Shown here: piece after piece, positions 25,126 to 36,190 of the stretch
How the letters are laid out: each line of letters starts with the position of its first letter
How positions within the stretch are numbered: the first letter of the stretch is position 1
NCBI RefSeq assembly: GCF_012276695.1
Contig: NZ_CP038852.1
Location: forward strand, 558,001 to 622,000
Reading direction: 5' to 3'
Length of the DNA: 64,000 nt
From: Candidatus Pelagibacter giovannonii
GTDB lineage: Bacteria; Pseudomonadota; Alphaproteobacteria; Pelagibacterales; Pelagibacteraceae
The notes under the pieces: generated by a model
Database searches by the model: none
The model's input: the letters and a program-made list of their open reading frames with translations, nothing else
Told to the model about the DNA's origin: nothing
Position numbers and translations under genes: made by a program

Positions 25126-26759
25126 TGTAAGTTATTATTACCTTTTAGGATTAATTTACAATCTCAACCAATCATCAAAAATTGGTTATATAGAGCCAAA
25201 TAGTATATTTTTTCAAATACTAAAAGGTATTATTCTAGTATCATTTTTTGCATTACTAATACATTTTTTTTTACCTCTAAATATTTATATAAACTCTTTT
25301 TTAATCTTAATAATTATCATACTCAGTTTTTTTAATAGGAATATTTATTTAGTAAAAAAAAATATTGATAAACTTTTAATTATTTCATTTATTTCAACAC
25401 TTTTTATAATTTTTTCAAACATAAATAGACCTGATGCTGCTTTATATCACTTGCCGTATGTGAGTTATTTAAATGAGCAAAAATTAGTTATTGGTTTAAA
25501 CAACATACATTTTAGATTCGGTGTTAGCTCTATTATTCAATATTTATCAGCAATAAATTATAATATTTTATTTGGTATCAATGGTATATCTGTCCCGTTA
25601 AGTATTTTGGCTTTAACAATAATATTTTATTTTTTAGAAAAAATAATCAGTTGTATAAAAAACAAGAATTTTAATTTAGAATTTTTTTTTATTTTATTTG
25701 TTACAATTTTTATAGCTTATAAAATGAATCGATATAGTGGTTATGGTAATGATAATACAACTCATCTACTATACTTTTTATTAATCTCTATTTTATTAAA
25801 TTCTGAATATAAAAAAAATTTTGACTTAATTTGCTATATTTCGATTTTTATATTTTTAAATAAAAATACATATATTTTGGTTTTACTAATACCTCTAATT
25901 TATTTTTTTAAAAATAAATTTCATTATAATAGAATTAATTTTGTAAAAAAAATTATTAGCCCATATGCAATTTTTTTATACCTTTGGTTAATTAAGAATG
26001 TGTTGATATCTGGTTGTATCATTTTTCCAATGACATCATCATGTTTTACAGATCTCTCATGGTCCAAAGAACAAAAAACAGTTAAACAAATAAGTGAGTC
26101 TGGAGAAGCATGGTCTAAAGGATGGCCACAATATGATGGTGATTTAAATGTAGAAGATTTTAACAAAAAATTTCAATGGGTAAGCACTTGGACAAAGACT
26201 CATGCTAAGTTAATTTTAAAAATTTTGCTTCCATATATTCTTTTTCTAATACTGATTGTGTACTTAATTAGATTTCAAAAAGAAAAGGACAGTTTTTTAA
26301 AAAAAAATAAAGATTTAAATCTTATAATCTTAATTAATTTAATATTTGTATTTATATTTTTTTTCAAATTTCCTCTTTTAAGGTATGGTTCATCATATTT
26401 AATTACCTTGATTTCTTTATTATTTATTAGTCAAATAAATAATTTTAATATTAACTTTGTTAATAAATTATCTAAAATTTTATTTTTATTAATAATTGTT
26501 GTCTTTAATTTAAAACAGATTGTGAAAATAAAAAATAATTTTCATCGTGAATACTTAAATAAACCCTGGCCAAATATTTATACCTTAGATGATAAAACTA
26601 TTTATAAAAAAATAAATTTATTACTTATAAAAATTTAAATATATATTACTCCAATAAAGAATGTGCTTACTCAAAATCTATATGTGGAAATTACAAACCA
26701 AAAAATAATTTAGAAATTATCGATATCGGCAGTTATTATATAATTAAAAGTAATAATTA
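25076..26759 (+). CDS. Multi-pass membrane glycosyltransferase-like protein, frameshift near the C-terminus
   Basis: About 560 aa with at least ten hydrophobic helices and a periplasm-facing loop containing NINRPDAALYHLPYVSYLNEQK, similar to GT39/GT83-like LPS proteins of unknown acceptor. Start ATG 25076 (MVIFKSFISIFF). The first frame stops at 26638, but the +1 reading continues with NIYYSNKECAYSKSICGNY to 26759, a Cys-containing tail seen in such proteins. One extra A in the A7 run 26606-26612 (or A5 at 26629-26633) restores it. It lies on the opposite strand to its neighbours. Confidence 0.7.
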
Positions 26760-26762
26760 AAT

Positions 26763-27782
26763 TTAAATATTCAATTTTTTTTTAAAATTTAAAAGATAAT
26801 AAATAATTGAAGAATAAAAAATAATATTTAATATAATTAAAAACATTTTTTGCTCAATTAAGTTTATCAAAATCAAATTTATAACAAAAAAACAATTATA
26901 CAGTAATATAGCTTGATTATTATTGTACTTATTTAATAATAAGTGATGCAAATGATTTCGATCACCATAAAAAGGATTTTTTTTATTAAAAATTCTACTT
27001 ACAAATAATCTAAACATATCCAAGCCTGGCAATAGCATTAAAATAAAAATTTCTTCTACATAAATTCTGCCATATTTATGATTATGAATGACTATTATGG
27101 AGATTAAAAATGAAAGAAGTAATGACCCTGAATCTCCAAAAAATATTAAATTTTTATAATTCAAATACAAATAAAAGAACAAAAAAACTATTAACGTTAT
27201 ATTTAAGGGGCTAAAATTAACAAAGATTGTCATATATATGATAAATATTAATGAATATGTACCAGCCAATAAGTTAGTGCCGTCCATCATATTAAATGCA
27301 TTCATAAATAATAAAACACACAAAATAGTAAAAAAATTAGAATAGCTTGATAAGTTAATAGTTTTATTGAATGTATAAAAATTTACACTCTCAATAATTA
27401 AGTCACTATTTATATTAATAAAAGTTATTATACTTATACACAAAAATATAAGTTTCAAATTAGCTTTTAATTCATACTTATCATCATACATACCAATTAA
27501 GAAAATTAATATCGATACAAATAAAAATTGATCATAAAAGAAAAAAAGTTCATCATTTTCAAAAATATTTATCAATGAAAGAAAGAAAAATAAAATTAAA
27601 TTTAAAATGAGATAGATTCCACCTACTAATGCAGGTTTTCCTGTATGAAATTTTCTTTTGATATCAGGTACATCATAAATATCAATAACCTTTGATAAAT
27701 TTTTGTTAAAAATCAAAAATATTAAATTCAAAAATATAAAAAATAATACTATTTTAATAATTTCAAATTCTTCATATGCCAT
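26763..27782 (-). CDS. WecA/MraY-family undecaprenyl-phosphate sugar-phosphate transferase
   Basis: ~339 aa with about ten membrane helices. GMYDDKYEL, NAFNMMDGTNLLAG, FFGDSGSLLLSF and FYGDRNHLHH are the polyprenyl-phosphate HexNAc-1-P transferase motifs in the right order. It would start repeat-unit assembly on undecaprenyl phosphate. I start at MAYEEFEIIK (27782) rather than the in-frame codon at 27824, since homology begins there; this overlaps the upstream ligase 3' end by 34 bp. Confidence 0.87.
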   Translation of the reverse strand: MAYEEFEIIKIVLFFIFLNLIFLIFNKNLSKVIDIYDVPDIKRKFHTGKPALVGGIYLILNLILFFFLSLINIFENDELFFFYDQFLFVSILIFLIGMYDDKYELKANLKLIFLCISIITFININSDLIIESVNFYTFNKTINLSSYSNFFTILCVLLFMNAFNMMDGTNLLAGTYSLIFIIYMTIFVNFSPLNITLIVFLFFYLYLNYKNLIFFGDSGSLLLSFLISIIVIHNHKYGRIYVEEIFILMLLPGLDMFRLFVSRIFNKKNPFYGDRNHLHHLLLNKYNNNQAILLYNCFFVINLILINLIEQKMFLIILNIIFYSSIIYYLLNFKKKLNI

Positions 27783-29054
27783 AAATATATCCCAATAGGG
27801 TAATAGTACACCAAGCTTAACCAATTATCAAAAAAATTACCTGAGGGAGAAAATGGAAAAAATGTAATTAGTATCGAGCATGTAAAACAAACTTGAGCAT
27901 AATTTATTACATATCCTTTTTTAAAATTCCTTAAAAAAAAAGATTGAGATAACTTGAATAATAATAAAAGATAAAAAAAATAAACTATTGTTGATAATAT
28001 AATGCCAGTTTCAGACAAAAATTGCATCAAGACGTTATGGGGATGGGTAGTACAACCAAATTTATTAACAAAATTTTCTTTTTTGCACAATAATGTCTAA
28101 AAATTTTAACACCATGACCAAATATAGGTTTTTCTTTAAACATTTTATAAGCTATTTCATAATGTGACTGGTGCGCTAAACTAAAAAAAATTATTGGGCT
28201 TTGCTTATTTGTATTTGTTTCTATTATATTAGAGTTTTCAGAAATAATAAGATTAGGTCGTGTTATTTCCTTATTCATAAAATTCAATTGCTTATATGTT
28301 TGTTTAACCCTTTGATTAAGATCCTCATTGAATGAATAAAAAATTATTAGAATACTTATAATAAAAAAAATATTAGCCAGAATAGCTTTTCTTAGACTAT
28401 TCTCAGACATCATTAAAAATACTAATAATGTAACTAAATAGAAAAAAAAAGATGTTCTTTCACTGCTTAAAAAAATAATTAAACCAGTAATAATGAATGT
28501 AGAAAAAATTAATTTTGTATTAACTGGATTTTTTTTTAAAAAAATAAATAAAAAAAAAGGAAATAATCTTGCTGTATAACTCCCAATTATTTCATCATCT
28601 CCGAAAAAGCCTGTATGTCTAAAATCTCTAATTGTTTGACCGGTTATTATATTTTTTTGAAATATCAAATCATAAATTTGCCCTACTAGAAGGAAAAAAA
28701 GAATAAATAAAATTATATAAGTTAAATTTTTGATAATCATGTCATCATATTTATTCATTAGATAATAAGTAGCAAAGCAAAAAATTCCAAATCTGAAATA
28801 AAACAATGTAGGCTTTAAAGAAAGAAAAACATTTTCAGAAAGTAGAGAATTAATAACTAAAAAAAGACATAGAAATACTAATATAAAAAATATTTATTAT
28901 TTAATTTTTTCCATTCTGCATTTCTAATTAATTTATATAAAAAGATAATAACAATTGTAGATAAAAATAAATCTGGAAGAAATGGTCCTGTAATAATTGC
29001 TATAGGAATGAATAATAATAAGTATAAAGAAATTTTATCTAATAAATTTGACAT
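27749..29054 (-). pseudogene. O-antigen ligase/polymerase-like membrane protein, two frameshifts
   Basis: Three frames join: ATG 29054 (MSNLLDKISLYLLLFIP..., ITGPFLPDLF), then 28806-28086 (SSERTSFFFYLVTL, FGHGVKIFRHYC), then 28075-27749 (FGCTTHPHNVLMQFLSETG). The GHG...HPHN...L-x-ETG pattern and ~11 helices are those of the Wzy/WaaL family. Breaks lie at A6 28885-28890 and T6 28079-28084; one added base in each run restores ~434 residues. The start lies 20 bp inside the upstream GT2 gene. Confidence 0.75.
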
Positions 29055-29808
29055 TAATTAACTGTTTAAATTTAATGAATAATCTAAAGTATGTAAAAAA
29101 ATAATTACTATTAATTTTATTATTTTTTAAACACATATTAATTTCTTTTGTAATTTCATAAATAGATTTTAATCCTTGATTGCTTTTACCTCCATGTTCC
29201 ATATCTACAAGATTTTTTTTCGTAAAAATATGATTTAAATTATTAATTTTAAATAATTTAACAAAAAAATTAAAATCAGATGCAATTTTATAATTTAAAC
29301 TATAAGGTCCAATTTTTTTTTTAAGGTTGCCTGATATAAAGGTTGATAAATGTGGAGGTGATATTCCATATTTTAAATCTTCTTGTTTGAATTTATCCAA
29401 ACAATAAGCTCTATAAATTTTGTTTTTTTTAAAAATTCTTGTACCACCTATTAAAAAATCTAATTTCATTTTTTCAAAATTTTTAGAAACAAAATCTAAA
29501 ACTTTTTTGTTTGAGTACGTATCACCTGAGTGTAACAAGGAAATAATATCACCTTGTGCATATTTTAACCCAATGTTTATAGCGTGATAAATCCCCTTAC
29601 TTTTTTGAAAAATCACCTTTTTAAGAAATTTTTTATGTCTAACGATTACTTCATCAGATCCATCAGAAGAGACTCCGTCTACAATAATATATTCTATATT
29701 TTTAAATGTTTGATCTCTTACAGATTTAATAGTTCTTTTTAAACCTGCTTTATTATTGAGATTAATAGTAATAATTGATATCTTTAATTTTTTAAAATCA
29801 AAACTCAT
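29035..29808 (-). CDS. Family 2 glycosyltransferase
   Basis: 257 aa. ISIITINLNNKAGLKRTIKSV, EYIIVDGVSSDGSDEVI, GIYHAINIGLKYAQGDIISLLHSGD (the D-x-D position reads HSGD) mark the WcaA/WbbD-type GT-A fold. Acts on the cytoplasmic face with a nucleotide sugar. 7 bp after the carbamoyltransferase stop; overlaps the ligase gene start. Confidence 0.87.
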   Translation of the reverse strand: MSFDFKKLKISIITINLNNKAGLKRTIKSVRDQTFKNIEYIIVDGVSSDGSDEVIVRHKKFLKKVIFQKSKGIYHAINIGLKYAQGDIISLLHSGDTYSNKKVLDFVSKNFEKMKLDFLIGGTRIFKKNKIYRAYCLDKFKQEDLKYGISPPHLSTFISGNLKKKIGPYSLNYKIASDFNFFVKLFKINNLNHIFTKKNLVDMEHGGKSNQGLKSIYEITKEINMCLKNNKINSNYFFTYFRLFIKFKQLINVKFIR

Positions 29809-29815
29809 AAAATAT

Positions 29816-31551
29816 TTAATTTTTTACTGATCTTTGAATATAAAAATCATCTATTACCAAAATATCAATTTTTGTTCTCTTAAAACAATTTATAGCTTCT
29901 AGTGGATTGCAAACAATTGGTTCATTTTCGTTAAAAGAAGTATTTAAAATTATTGGTATTTTTGTGATTTTATAAAAATTTTTAATCAGATCATAATAGG
30001 TTGGGTTCAATTCCCTACTTACTGTTTGAAGCCTACCTGTAAAATCTAAATGAACTACGGCTGGAATTAAATCAACTTTGTCTTTCTGAAATTTATATAC
30101 ATTTTGCATAAAGTGAGACTGATGATTTTCTTCAAACCAATTTTCAACCTCCTCAACTAAGATTGATGGAGCAAATGGTCTAAAACTTTCTCTTTTTTTT
30201 GTTTTTAAATTAAGTATATCTTTCATATTTTTATTTCTCGGATCTGCTAATATTGATCTATTTCCTAAAGCACGTGGTCCCCATTCCATTCTTGATTGAA
30301 ACCAACCAATAACATTACCCTCTGATATCTTTCTTGCACAAATATCTGCTAATTCAATTTTATTTAAATTTGAAATTTCACACTTATAATTTTTTAAATG
30401 TGTATTTATGAGATCTTTTGTGTATTTATAATCATAACTAGGTCCTAAATATACTGAATAAAAATTTTTGCTTTTATTAAAACCTTTTAATTTACTATTA
30501 TGATATAAAGCCGATCCTACTGATCCACCTGAATCACCTGGACTTGGAGGTATATAAATTTTTTTATAGTTAGTATTTTCTAGAATTGATCCATTAGCTT
30601 TTGAGTTCATCGCACAACCACCCGCAAAACATAAATTTTCATTTTTAGTAATTTTCTGTAAATGATTAAGTGTATTATAGAAAATATGTTCATACATTTT
30701 TTGTGTAGAGGCTGCTAAGTCAGCATGGTGCTCATTAATTTTGTGATCTTGTAAACGTTGATTTCCTATTATTTTTACGACATTTGGACTAAAAATTTTT
30801 GGATATTTTATATTACCGTCGACAGAGACGTAGTTTGAAAAATTATTTTGGTGTGTAAAATTTCTTAAATTTAATTCAAAAATATCCTCTTTAACATTTA
30901 TTATTTTCTTTAAATCTTCAAAATATTTTGGTTTTCCATATGCAGATAAACCCATTACTTTGTATTCATCACCATAATTATTAAAGCCTAAATGTTGAGT
31001 CATTGCTTGGTAGAATAAACCGAGTGAATGGGGGAAATTTACTCTTTTAGTGACCTTTAAATCATTTCCTTTTGCTGATCCAAGAGCACAACTAGTAAAA
31101 TCTCCAAAACCATCTATCGAAACAATATCAGATTCTTGAAAATTTGAAGGGAAATATGCTGAAGAAATATGTGAAAGATGATGCTCAACAAATATAATCT
31201 TTTTATTTAAATCTTTAATTTCAAAGTTTTTTTTAAATCTTTAAAAATATTATTTTTATTTTTTTTTTTAAAATACCTAAATAGTTCTGCTATCAAAAAA
31301 TTTTTTAAAATATATAAAATTTTCTTTTTTAAATTAAATTTTCGATTTATGTTAAATGTAATATAATCAACATCACTCAGAACAATATTTTCAAATTCCA
31401 GACATGCTTTGATAGACTCAACAGGAAATCCTGACCAATGTTTAATTCTATTAATTCTTTCTTCCTCAATAGCAAAAAGAATTTCTCCATCTTTAATTAA
31501 ACATGCTGAAGAGTCAGCGTGAAATGCATTTACACCTAATATTAATGTCAT
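29816..31551 (-). pseudogene. NodU/CmcH-type carbamoyltransferase, interrupted by one frameshift
   Basis: N-terminal part (31551-31235): ILGVNAFHADSSACLIKDG, AIEEERINRIKHWSGFP. The other frame gives IIFVEHHLSHISSAYF, VSIDGFGDFTSCALG, then KVMGLSAYGKPKYF, LCFAGGCAMNSKANG, QSRMEWGPRALGNRSILADPR and SFRPFAPSILVE, the full NodU sequence of ASKHA and C-terminal domains (~578 aa). Transfers a carbamoyl group from carbamoyl phosphate to a sugar hydroxyl. The break is the T8 run 31227-31234; nine bases would restore the frame. All catalytic motifs are present. Confidence 0.82.
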
Positions 31552-32651
31552 TATTTTATATGTATAAAGTTATTATTAACTTTAGATCTTACAATATTTT
31601 CAAATATTAAATTTAATTCATCTTTTTTTTTATCATTTAATAAAAATTGTTTTGAATAATTAATTGCATTCTTTTTTAGTTGTTTATAACTGTTATTATC
31701 CATATCTATTAAACGTTCTAGTATTTCTTTTGCGTTAGAAAAATCTTCATTTAAAAAATAACCAAAATTTTTATTATCATAAGAAACTTCAAATTTACAG
31801 TCTCTGGTTATTAACAGTGGTAGGCCATGATGTATAGATTCTTTTAAAGCAATAGAATCACCCTCTTGAGCTGATGGCAAGATAAAGAGATCTGCACCTT
31901 TTAATGTCATTGATTTTTGATAATTATCACCCACCGCATCATAAAATTTAACTTTTTCATTTAATTTTAATTCATAAACCAATTTTTTTAGTTCTGTGAG
32001 ATATTTTTTATCTTCTATAGTGTTTGTTGGGCCTATTATTTTTATAAAAAAATCTTTTTTTAGACCTGATATTGCTTTTAAGAACTTATCTAAACCCTTT
32101 TTTTTTGTTATTCTACTAAAATACAAAATATCTAATTTTCCAGATATTTTTTTTTTTAAAATATCTGGATCAAATGTATAATTTTCAGTTTCTAATAAAT
32201 TTTCAAATATAAAAATGCTTTTCTTTTTTAAAAATTTTTTTGTTAATTCTAATTCAAAACTATTTAAACAATGAATTGATGAAGCATATTTTAAATCTTT
32301 TTTAAGAAATAATAAAAAATATATAATTTTAAAGAAAAAATTTTTTTTCCAAGACCAAGGATCAAGCATACCGTGTAAAGAAATTACATATGGTATGAAA
32401 CACTTTCTGCATATTTTTGCAATTAAGCTATTATTTAATGACCATATGCCGTGAATTGAAACTAAATCATATTGTGAAATCTTATTTATCAATTCTTTCT
32501 TGGTTAGGTTTTTGATATCTTGATCGTCATTAATATCTATTTCAACATTATCTGTTAAATTATTTGACAAAAGTGATCTAAATATTTTACAAACGTAAGC
32601 GGGCCCGCCATAAGTATAATCTTTTGATTTTATATATAATAAAATTTTCAA
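31551..32651 (-). CDS. Family 4 glycosyltransferase
   Basis: 366 aa GT-B enzyme. YTYGGPAYVCKIFRSL at the N-terminus, ISLHGMLDPWSW, LDILYFSRITKKKGLDKFLKA and DLFILPSAQEGDSIALKESIHHGLPLLIT (the E-x7-E retaining motif). Overlaps the carbamoyltransferase start by 1 bp and the upstream GT4 gene by 4 bp. The paired HGMLDPW / LGMMEPWPL motifs with the next gene suggest they evolved from one ancestor. Confidence 0.88.
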   Translation of the reverse strand: MKILLYIKSKDYTYGGPAYVCKIFRSLLSNNLTDNVEIDINDDQDIKNLTKKELINKISQYDLVSIHGIWSLNNSLIAKICRKCFIPYVISLHGMLDPWSWKKNFFFKIIYFLLFLKKDLKYASSIHCLNSFELELTKKFLKKKSIFIFENLLETENYTFDPDILKKKISGKLDILYFSRITKKKGLDKFLKAISGLKKDFFIKIIGPTNTIEDKKYLTELKKLVYELKLNEKVKFYDAVGDNYQKSMTLKGADLFILPSAQEGDSIALKESIHHGLPLLITRDCKFEVSYDNKNFGYFLNEDFSNAKEILERLIDMDNNSYKQLKKNAINYSKQFLLNDKKKDELNLIFENIVRSKVNNNFIHIK

Positions 32652-33682
32652 TATTTATTTAATGTTTTTTTATACAACTCTATATAATCGTTTGAAATTT
32701 TTTCCCATTTATAATCTTTAAGATCATTATGACAGTTATTTTTAAATTTTATAATATCATGATCTGATAAAGCAAAAACATTTTTTAAGCTATTATTAAG
32801 ATCTTTTTTAACATCATTAAACACTAATCCAGAAGAATTATGTAAGTGAGTCCACGGTGTAGCAGAGGATGTTAATACAGGACAACTGTAAGAAAGGGAC
32901 TCCATAATAGCAAGTCCAAAATTTTCCGAATAACTTGGAAGTACAAAAAAGTCAGAAATACTGTACAATTTTTTTTTATTTTCAAGATTACTCTTTCCAA
33001 AAAAATAAATATTTTTATTATCTTTAAATTCTTTTTTGGCTTTTAAATAGTTGTCATTTTCATATGATGATATTAATAACATCCAATCTTTATTATTTAT
33101 TTTATTAAATTGTTTGATTAACTCAAGAATTCCTTTTTTATTATCAAATCTTGACAAGAATAATAAGATTTTCCTTCCTTTAGACAATGAAAACTTATAT
33201 TTTTCATCAGGAACTGTATAATTTAAATTTGTTCCATGAGGGATAAATTCAATTTTACTTTTAATGCCAAGTTTGAGTAAGTTATCTGCTTCCATTTTTG
33301 AAGTAGCGTGAATAAAATCACAATTATCTAAGATTTTTTTTTGATAAATAGAATAAGCTAAATACTTTTTTATTTTTTTTTGACTAAGTGGCCAAGGTTC
33401 CATCATGCCTAAAGGTGATATTATTAGGGGTTTTTTATTTCTTTTTGCTAAATAATAATTATATATGTGAAACATTGACCAAATACCAAAATTATGAATT
33501 AAATCTTTGTTTTTGATTTCATTAAATAAATTATAATTCATTTGATTTAAACCATTATTTTTAGACGTATAAATCCCATGAGAAATTTTTTTTTTTTTTA
33601 ATTCATCAGATAAGTCAAAAATTGCTTGTGATTGACCACCTGCTTCGTTTAATAAACTATCAGAAGAAAATAATAAATTCAT
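32648..33682 (-). CDS. Family 4 glycosyltransferase
   Basis: 344 aa. EAGGQSQAIFDLSDEL, ISPLGMMEPWPLSQ, ILLFLSRFDNKKGILELIKQF and DFFVLPSYSENFGLAIMESLSYSCPVLTS (E-x7-E) identify the GT-B retaining family. Chained by overlap to the polymerase-like gene upstream and another GT4 downstream. Confidence 0.88.
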   Translation of the reverse strand: MNLLFSSDSLLNEAGGQSQAIFDLSDELKKKKISHGIYTSKNNGLNQMNYNLFNEIKNKDLIHNFGIWSMFHIYNYYLAKRNKKPLIISPLGMMEPWPLSQKKIKKYLAYSIYQKKILDNCDFIHATSKMEADNLLKLGIKSKIEFIPHGTNLNYTVPDEKYKFSLSKGRKILLFLSRFDNKKGILELIKQFNKINNKDWMLLISSYENDNYLKAKKEFKDNKNIYFFGKSNLENKKKLYSISDFFVLPSYSENFGLAIMESLSYSCPVLTSSATPWTHLHNSSGLVFNDVKKDLNNSLKNVFALSDHDIIKFKNNCHNDLKDYKWEKISNDYIELYKKTLNKY

Positions 33683-35208
33683 TATTTATTAATAATTTTT
33701 GAAATTAAAACTAAAATTTTATTTATGATAAATACAAAAGTTAGCATAAAAATTAATTTAGTAGGGAATCCATTTATTATAAAAATTGCTGAAGTCTCCA
33801 AGTGTGTAAAAGAAAAAGTGCACGCTATAAAAATTAATTGTAAGATATTATCTTTATTAAAAAATTTTGATATTAAAAGTTCAGTCAATGCAATCATGAA
33901 TCCAAAAACTAACATACCAATTAATAATCCCTTATAATAAAGATTTAAATACAATTCAGTTATCAGTGGAATATTTATTGAAGTTTTAAAATCTATATTA
34001 TGTAAAAAATTAAAATCATGTCCAAATTTATTACCAAAATTAAAAGAGGGCTTATTTTTCCATATGACAGAAGGAACCAAGCTATAAAATGGAAATAAAA
34101 TAGTTTTACCAATATAAGATTCGGCAACATCATTAAACTGAAGTACATGAACCAATGTAGTACTTGACATTGCCAATCTTCTTAAATGATCTGTAATACT
34201 ACTATTAATTTCAAAAATACTACTATTAATTTCAAAAGACGGCTCTAATTCAGTTGAGTCATCCCCCTTAATTTTTGGAACAAGCCTTCCTTCATCAATC
34301 AACACTTTGTTAATAGAATATTTTTTGTATATTATTAAGTTTTCTTTAAAAGTAATATTTGTTGTATTTGGATTATATCGTTCTAAATTATATCTGTGAA
34401 AAGTTTTTGTTTGCATAAGAATAAAAAAAACTACAAAAAAAATTCCCAATATTAAAAAATTAATTTTTTTTCTTAAAAACCAATCAATCAACAAAATCAA
34501 AATTGAAATATTTATAATTGGAGCAATAAAAGTTTTTGGGATATAGTAAAGAAGTAGAAAAGAAATTAGAAAATATTTTAGACTTGACTTAAAACCATTA
34601 TTGCTTTGTAAAAAAAGAAATAAAACTGAAGTATAAATAATTACTGTCTTTATCTCACTTACAATAGCTACATTTTTTGAGTATGAAAAATAATCTAAAG
34701 AGAAAAATAAGAAAAATAGAATATAGCCAATTTTCTCTATATGATTTTGATCTTTAAAAAAAATAATATTTTCAGATTTTATTTTACCAAGTAGATTTCT
34801 AAAAAAATAATAACTCGCTAAAAGAGTTGTAATAGAAAAAGTGTAAATTAACAAAACTTTATCAATAATAAGATCTTTATTAATTATCATTGTATTGATT
34901 AATGAATTACTTTGTCTCTCTGATCTTTCAAAAAAAACAAATAAAATATTCTGGTAATCAAAAAAAAAAATAAAAAAATAATATATATAAATTAATAATA
35001 TAATTGCTTCAAAATAAGGGAATTTTTTATTGTAAATAAATTGGGAGCCCTTATAAAAATAAACAAAAAATGGTATAAAAAAAATGGTATTTAAAACTAT
35101 CAACATAGTAAGATTCGTATTATTTACTACAATAATTATTATAGATCCAATGAAGGTAATTAGCAGTAGATACAATTCATAATTAATTTTTTTTATATTT
35201 GTAAACAT
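33682..35208 (-). CDS. Oligosaccharide repeat-unit polymerase-like membrane protein
   Basis: 508 aa with ~12 hydrophobic helices and a large central loop (~residues 270-390) containing two copies of EINSSI and LFPFYSLVPSVIWKNKPSFNFGNKFGHDF. Topology and the late VPSxxWKxKP...G text fit the Wzy-like polymerases of the O-antigen/exopolysaccharide family. No strict motif exists, so the call is by topology and context. It overlaps the upstream glycosyltransferase by 26 bp. Confidence 0.7.
   Translation of the reverse strand: MFTNIKKINYELYLLLITFIGSIIIIVVNNTNLTMLIVLNTIFFIPFFVYFYKGSQFIYNKKFPYFEAIILLIYIYYFFIFFFDYQNILFVFFERSERQSNSLINTMIINKDLIIDKVLLIYTFSITTLLASYYFFRNLLGKIKSENIIFFKDQNHIEKIGYILFFLFFSLDYFSYSKNVAIVSEIKTVIIYTSVLFLFLQSNNGFKSSLKYFLISFLLLYYIPKTFIAPIINISILILLIDWFLRKKINFLILGIFFVVFFILMQTKTFHRYNLERYNPNTTNITFKENLIIYKKYSINKVLIDEGRLVPKIKGDDSTELEPSFEINSSIFEINSSITDHLRRLAMSSTTLVHVLQFNDVAESYIGKTILFPFYSLVPSVIWKNKPSFNFGNKFGHDFNFLHNIDFKTSINIPLITELYLNLYYKGLLIGMLVFGFMIALTELLISKFFNKDNILQLIFIACTFSFTHLETSAIFIINGFPTKLIFMLTFVFIINKILVLISKIINK
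34195..34236. repeat. Perfect 21-bp tandem duplication inside the polymerase-like gene
   Basis: Two identical 21-bp units (34195-34215 and 34216-34236, beginning AATACTACTATT) lie head-to-tail. They encode EINSSIF and EINSSIT in the external loop. The length is a multiple of three, so copy-number change would keep the frame. Confidence 0.9.
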
Positions 35209-36190
35209 AGTCTAAAATCTTTTTTGCACGTTCTTTATAGCTTTGATTTGAAACACTTTCCAGTGCATATTTGATATATCGATCAAATTTATTTTTCTTT
35301 TTAAAAATTTTTAATTTTTTAATTAAATCTTTACTTGATCTATAAAAAAAAATACTTTTATTTTTTTTAAAAAAACTTTCTAATTCTTTTGAATATTCTG
35401 AAAATTGAATTCCACCATAAGCTGGGATTTCAAAACTTTTCATATTATGTGATGAGTAGTTTTGTTTTCTAAACATATTAATTACAGCATACGATTTCGT
35501 AATTTCTTTTAATATTTTTTTTCTATTAATTTCTTTTGCAAATAATCTATCTCGATGAAAAAAATTAGATGAACAATTTTTCCAGCCATCACCAAATATA
35601 TGTAAATCATCATTCTTTAATTTATTTAAAAATTTTTCCCTATCTAAATCCCAGCTTCCATAAAAAATAACTTTTTCTCTTTTAGTTCTTTTTGGGAAAT
35701 TTTTAATAATCTCATCATAAGCAAATGGTAAATATTCAAGTTTACATTTGAGTTTTAAACTTTTTAATGTTCTCAAAATTTTTTTAGACCAAGTAAAAAC
35801 AAGGTCGTAACTTGATAAAGATCTAATTAAATTTTTTGTGGAAATATCAATTAATGACAAGTTAAATGGATCATCTCCATTAATATTAACAAAAAAATGT
35901 TTATTTCTATTCTTTAAATAATTAATTATAAATCCTAGGTAAAATTGACCCTTAAAAATTATAATAATTTTATTTTTAGATCTTAAGCAAATAATCAATA
36001 AGAATAAAGAATTAAAAAAAATCCTTGGATATAAAAATAAATTATTCAAAAACTTTATTTTAAAAATTTCTGGAAAATATGAGTCTATGTCATATATTTT
36101 ACTAAATTCTTTTAACTTTCTTAAAGCAGATAAATATTTATTTTCAAGCGAAGTTTGCGCTATTGATCCAAAAATTATTATATTTCTCAT
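35183..36190 (-). CDS. CgeB-like glycosyltransferase (GT-B, spore-maturation type)
   Basis: 335 aa. IINVNGDDP-like segment (FFVNINGDDPFNLS), DLVFTWSKKILRTLK, VIFYGSWDLDREKFL, LHIFGDGW and NMKSFEIPAYGGIQFSEYSKEL, matching the Glyco_trans_1_2/CgeB group in which a FE-x-x-A-x-G motif replaces the usual E-x7-E. Acceptor unknown. Overlaps genes on both sides. Confidence 0.8.
   Translation of the reverse strand: MRNIIIFGSIAQTSLENKYLSALRKLKEFSKIYDIDSYFPEIFKIKFLNNLFLYPRIFFNSLFLLIICLRSKNKIIIIFKGQFYLGFIINYLKNRNKHFFVNINGDDPFNLSLIDISTKNLIRSLSSYDLVFTWSKKILRTLKSLKLKCKLEYLPFAYDEIIKNFPKRTKREKVIFYGSWDLDREKFLNKLKNDDLHIFGDGWKNCSSNFFHRDRLFAKEINRKKILKEITKSYAVINMFRKQNYSSHNMKSFEIPAYGGIQFSEYSKELESFFKKNKSIFFYRSSKDLIKKLKIFKKKNKFDRYIKYALESVSNQSYKERAKKILDYVYKYKKN

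Noticed and set aside
26640..26762. Apparent intergenic region after the membrane-protein stop
   Set aside because: Reading the neighbouring frame shows it encodes the Cys-rich C-terminal tail of that protein, so it is not intergenic.
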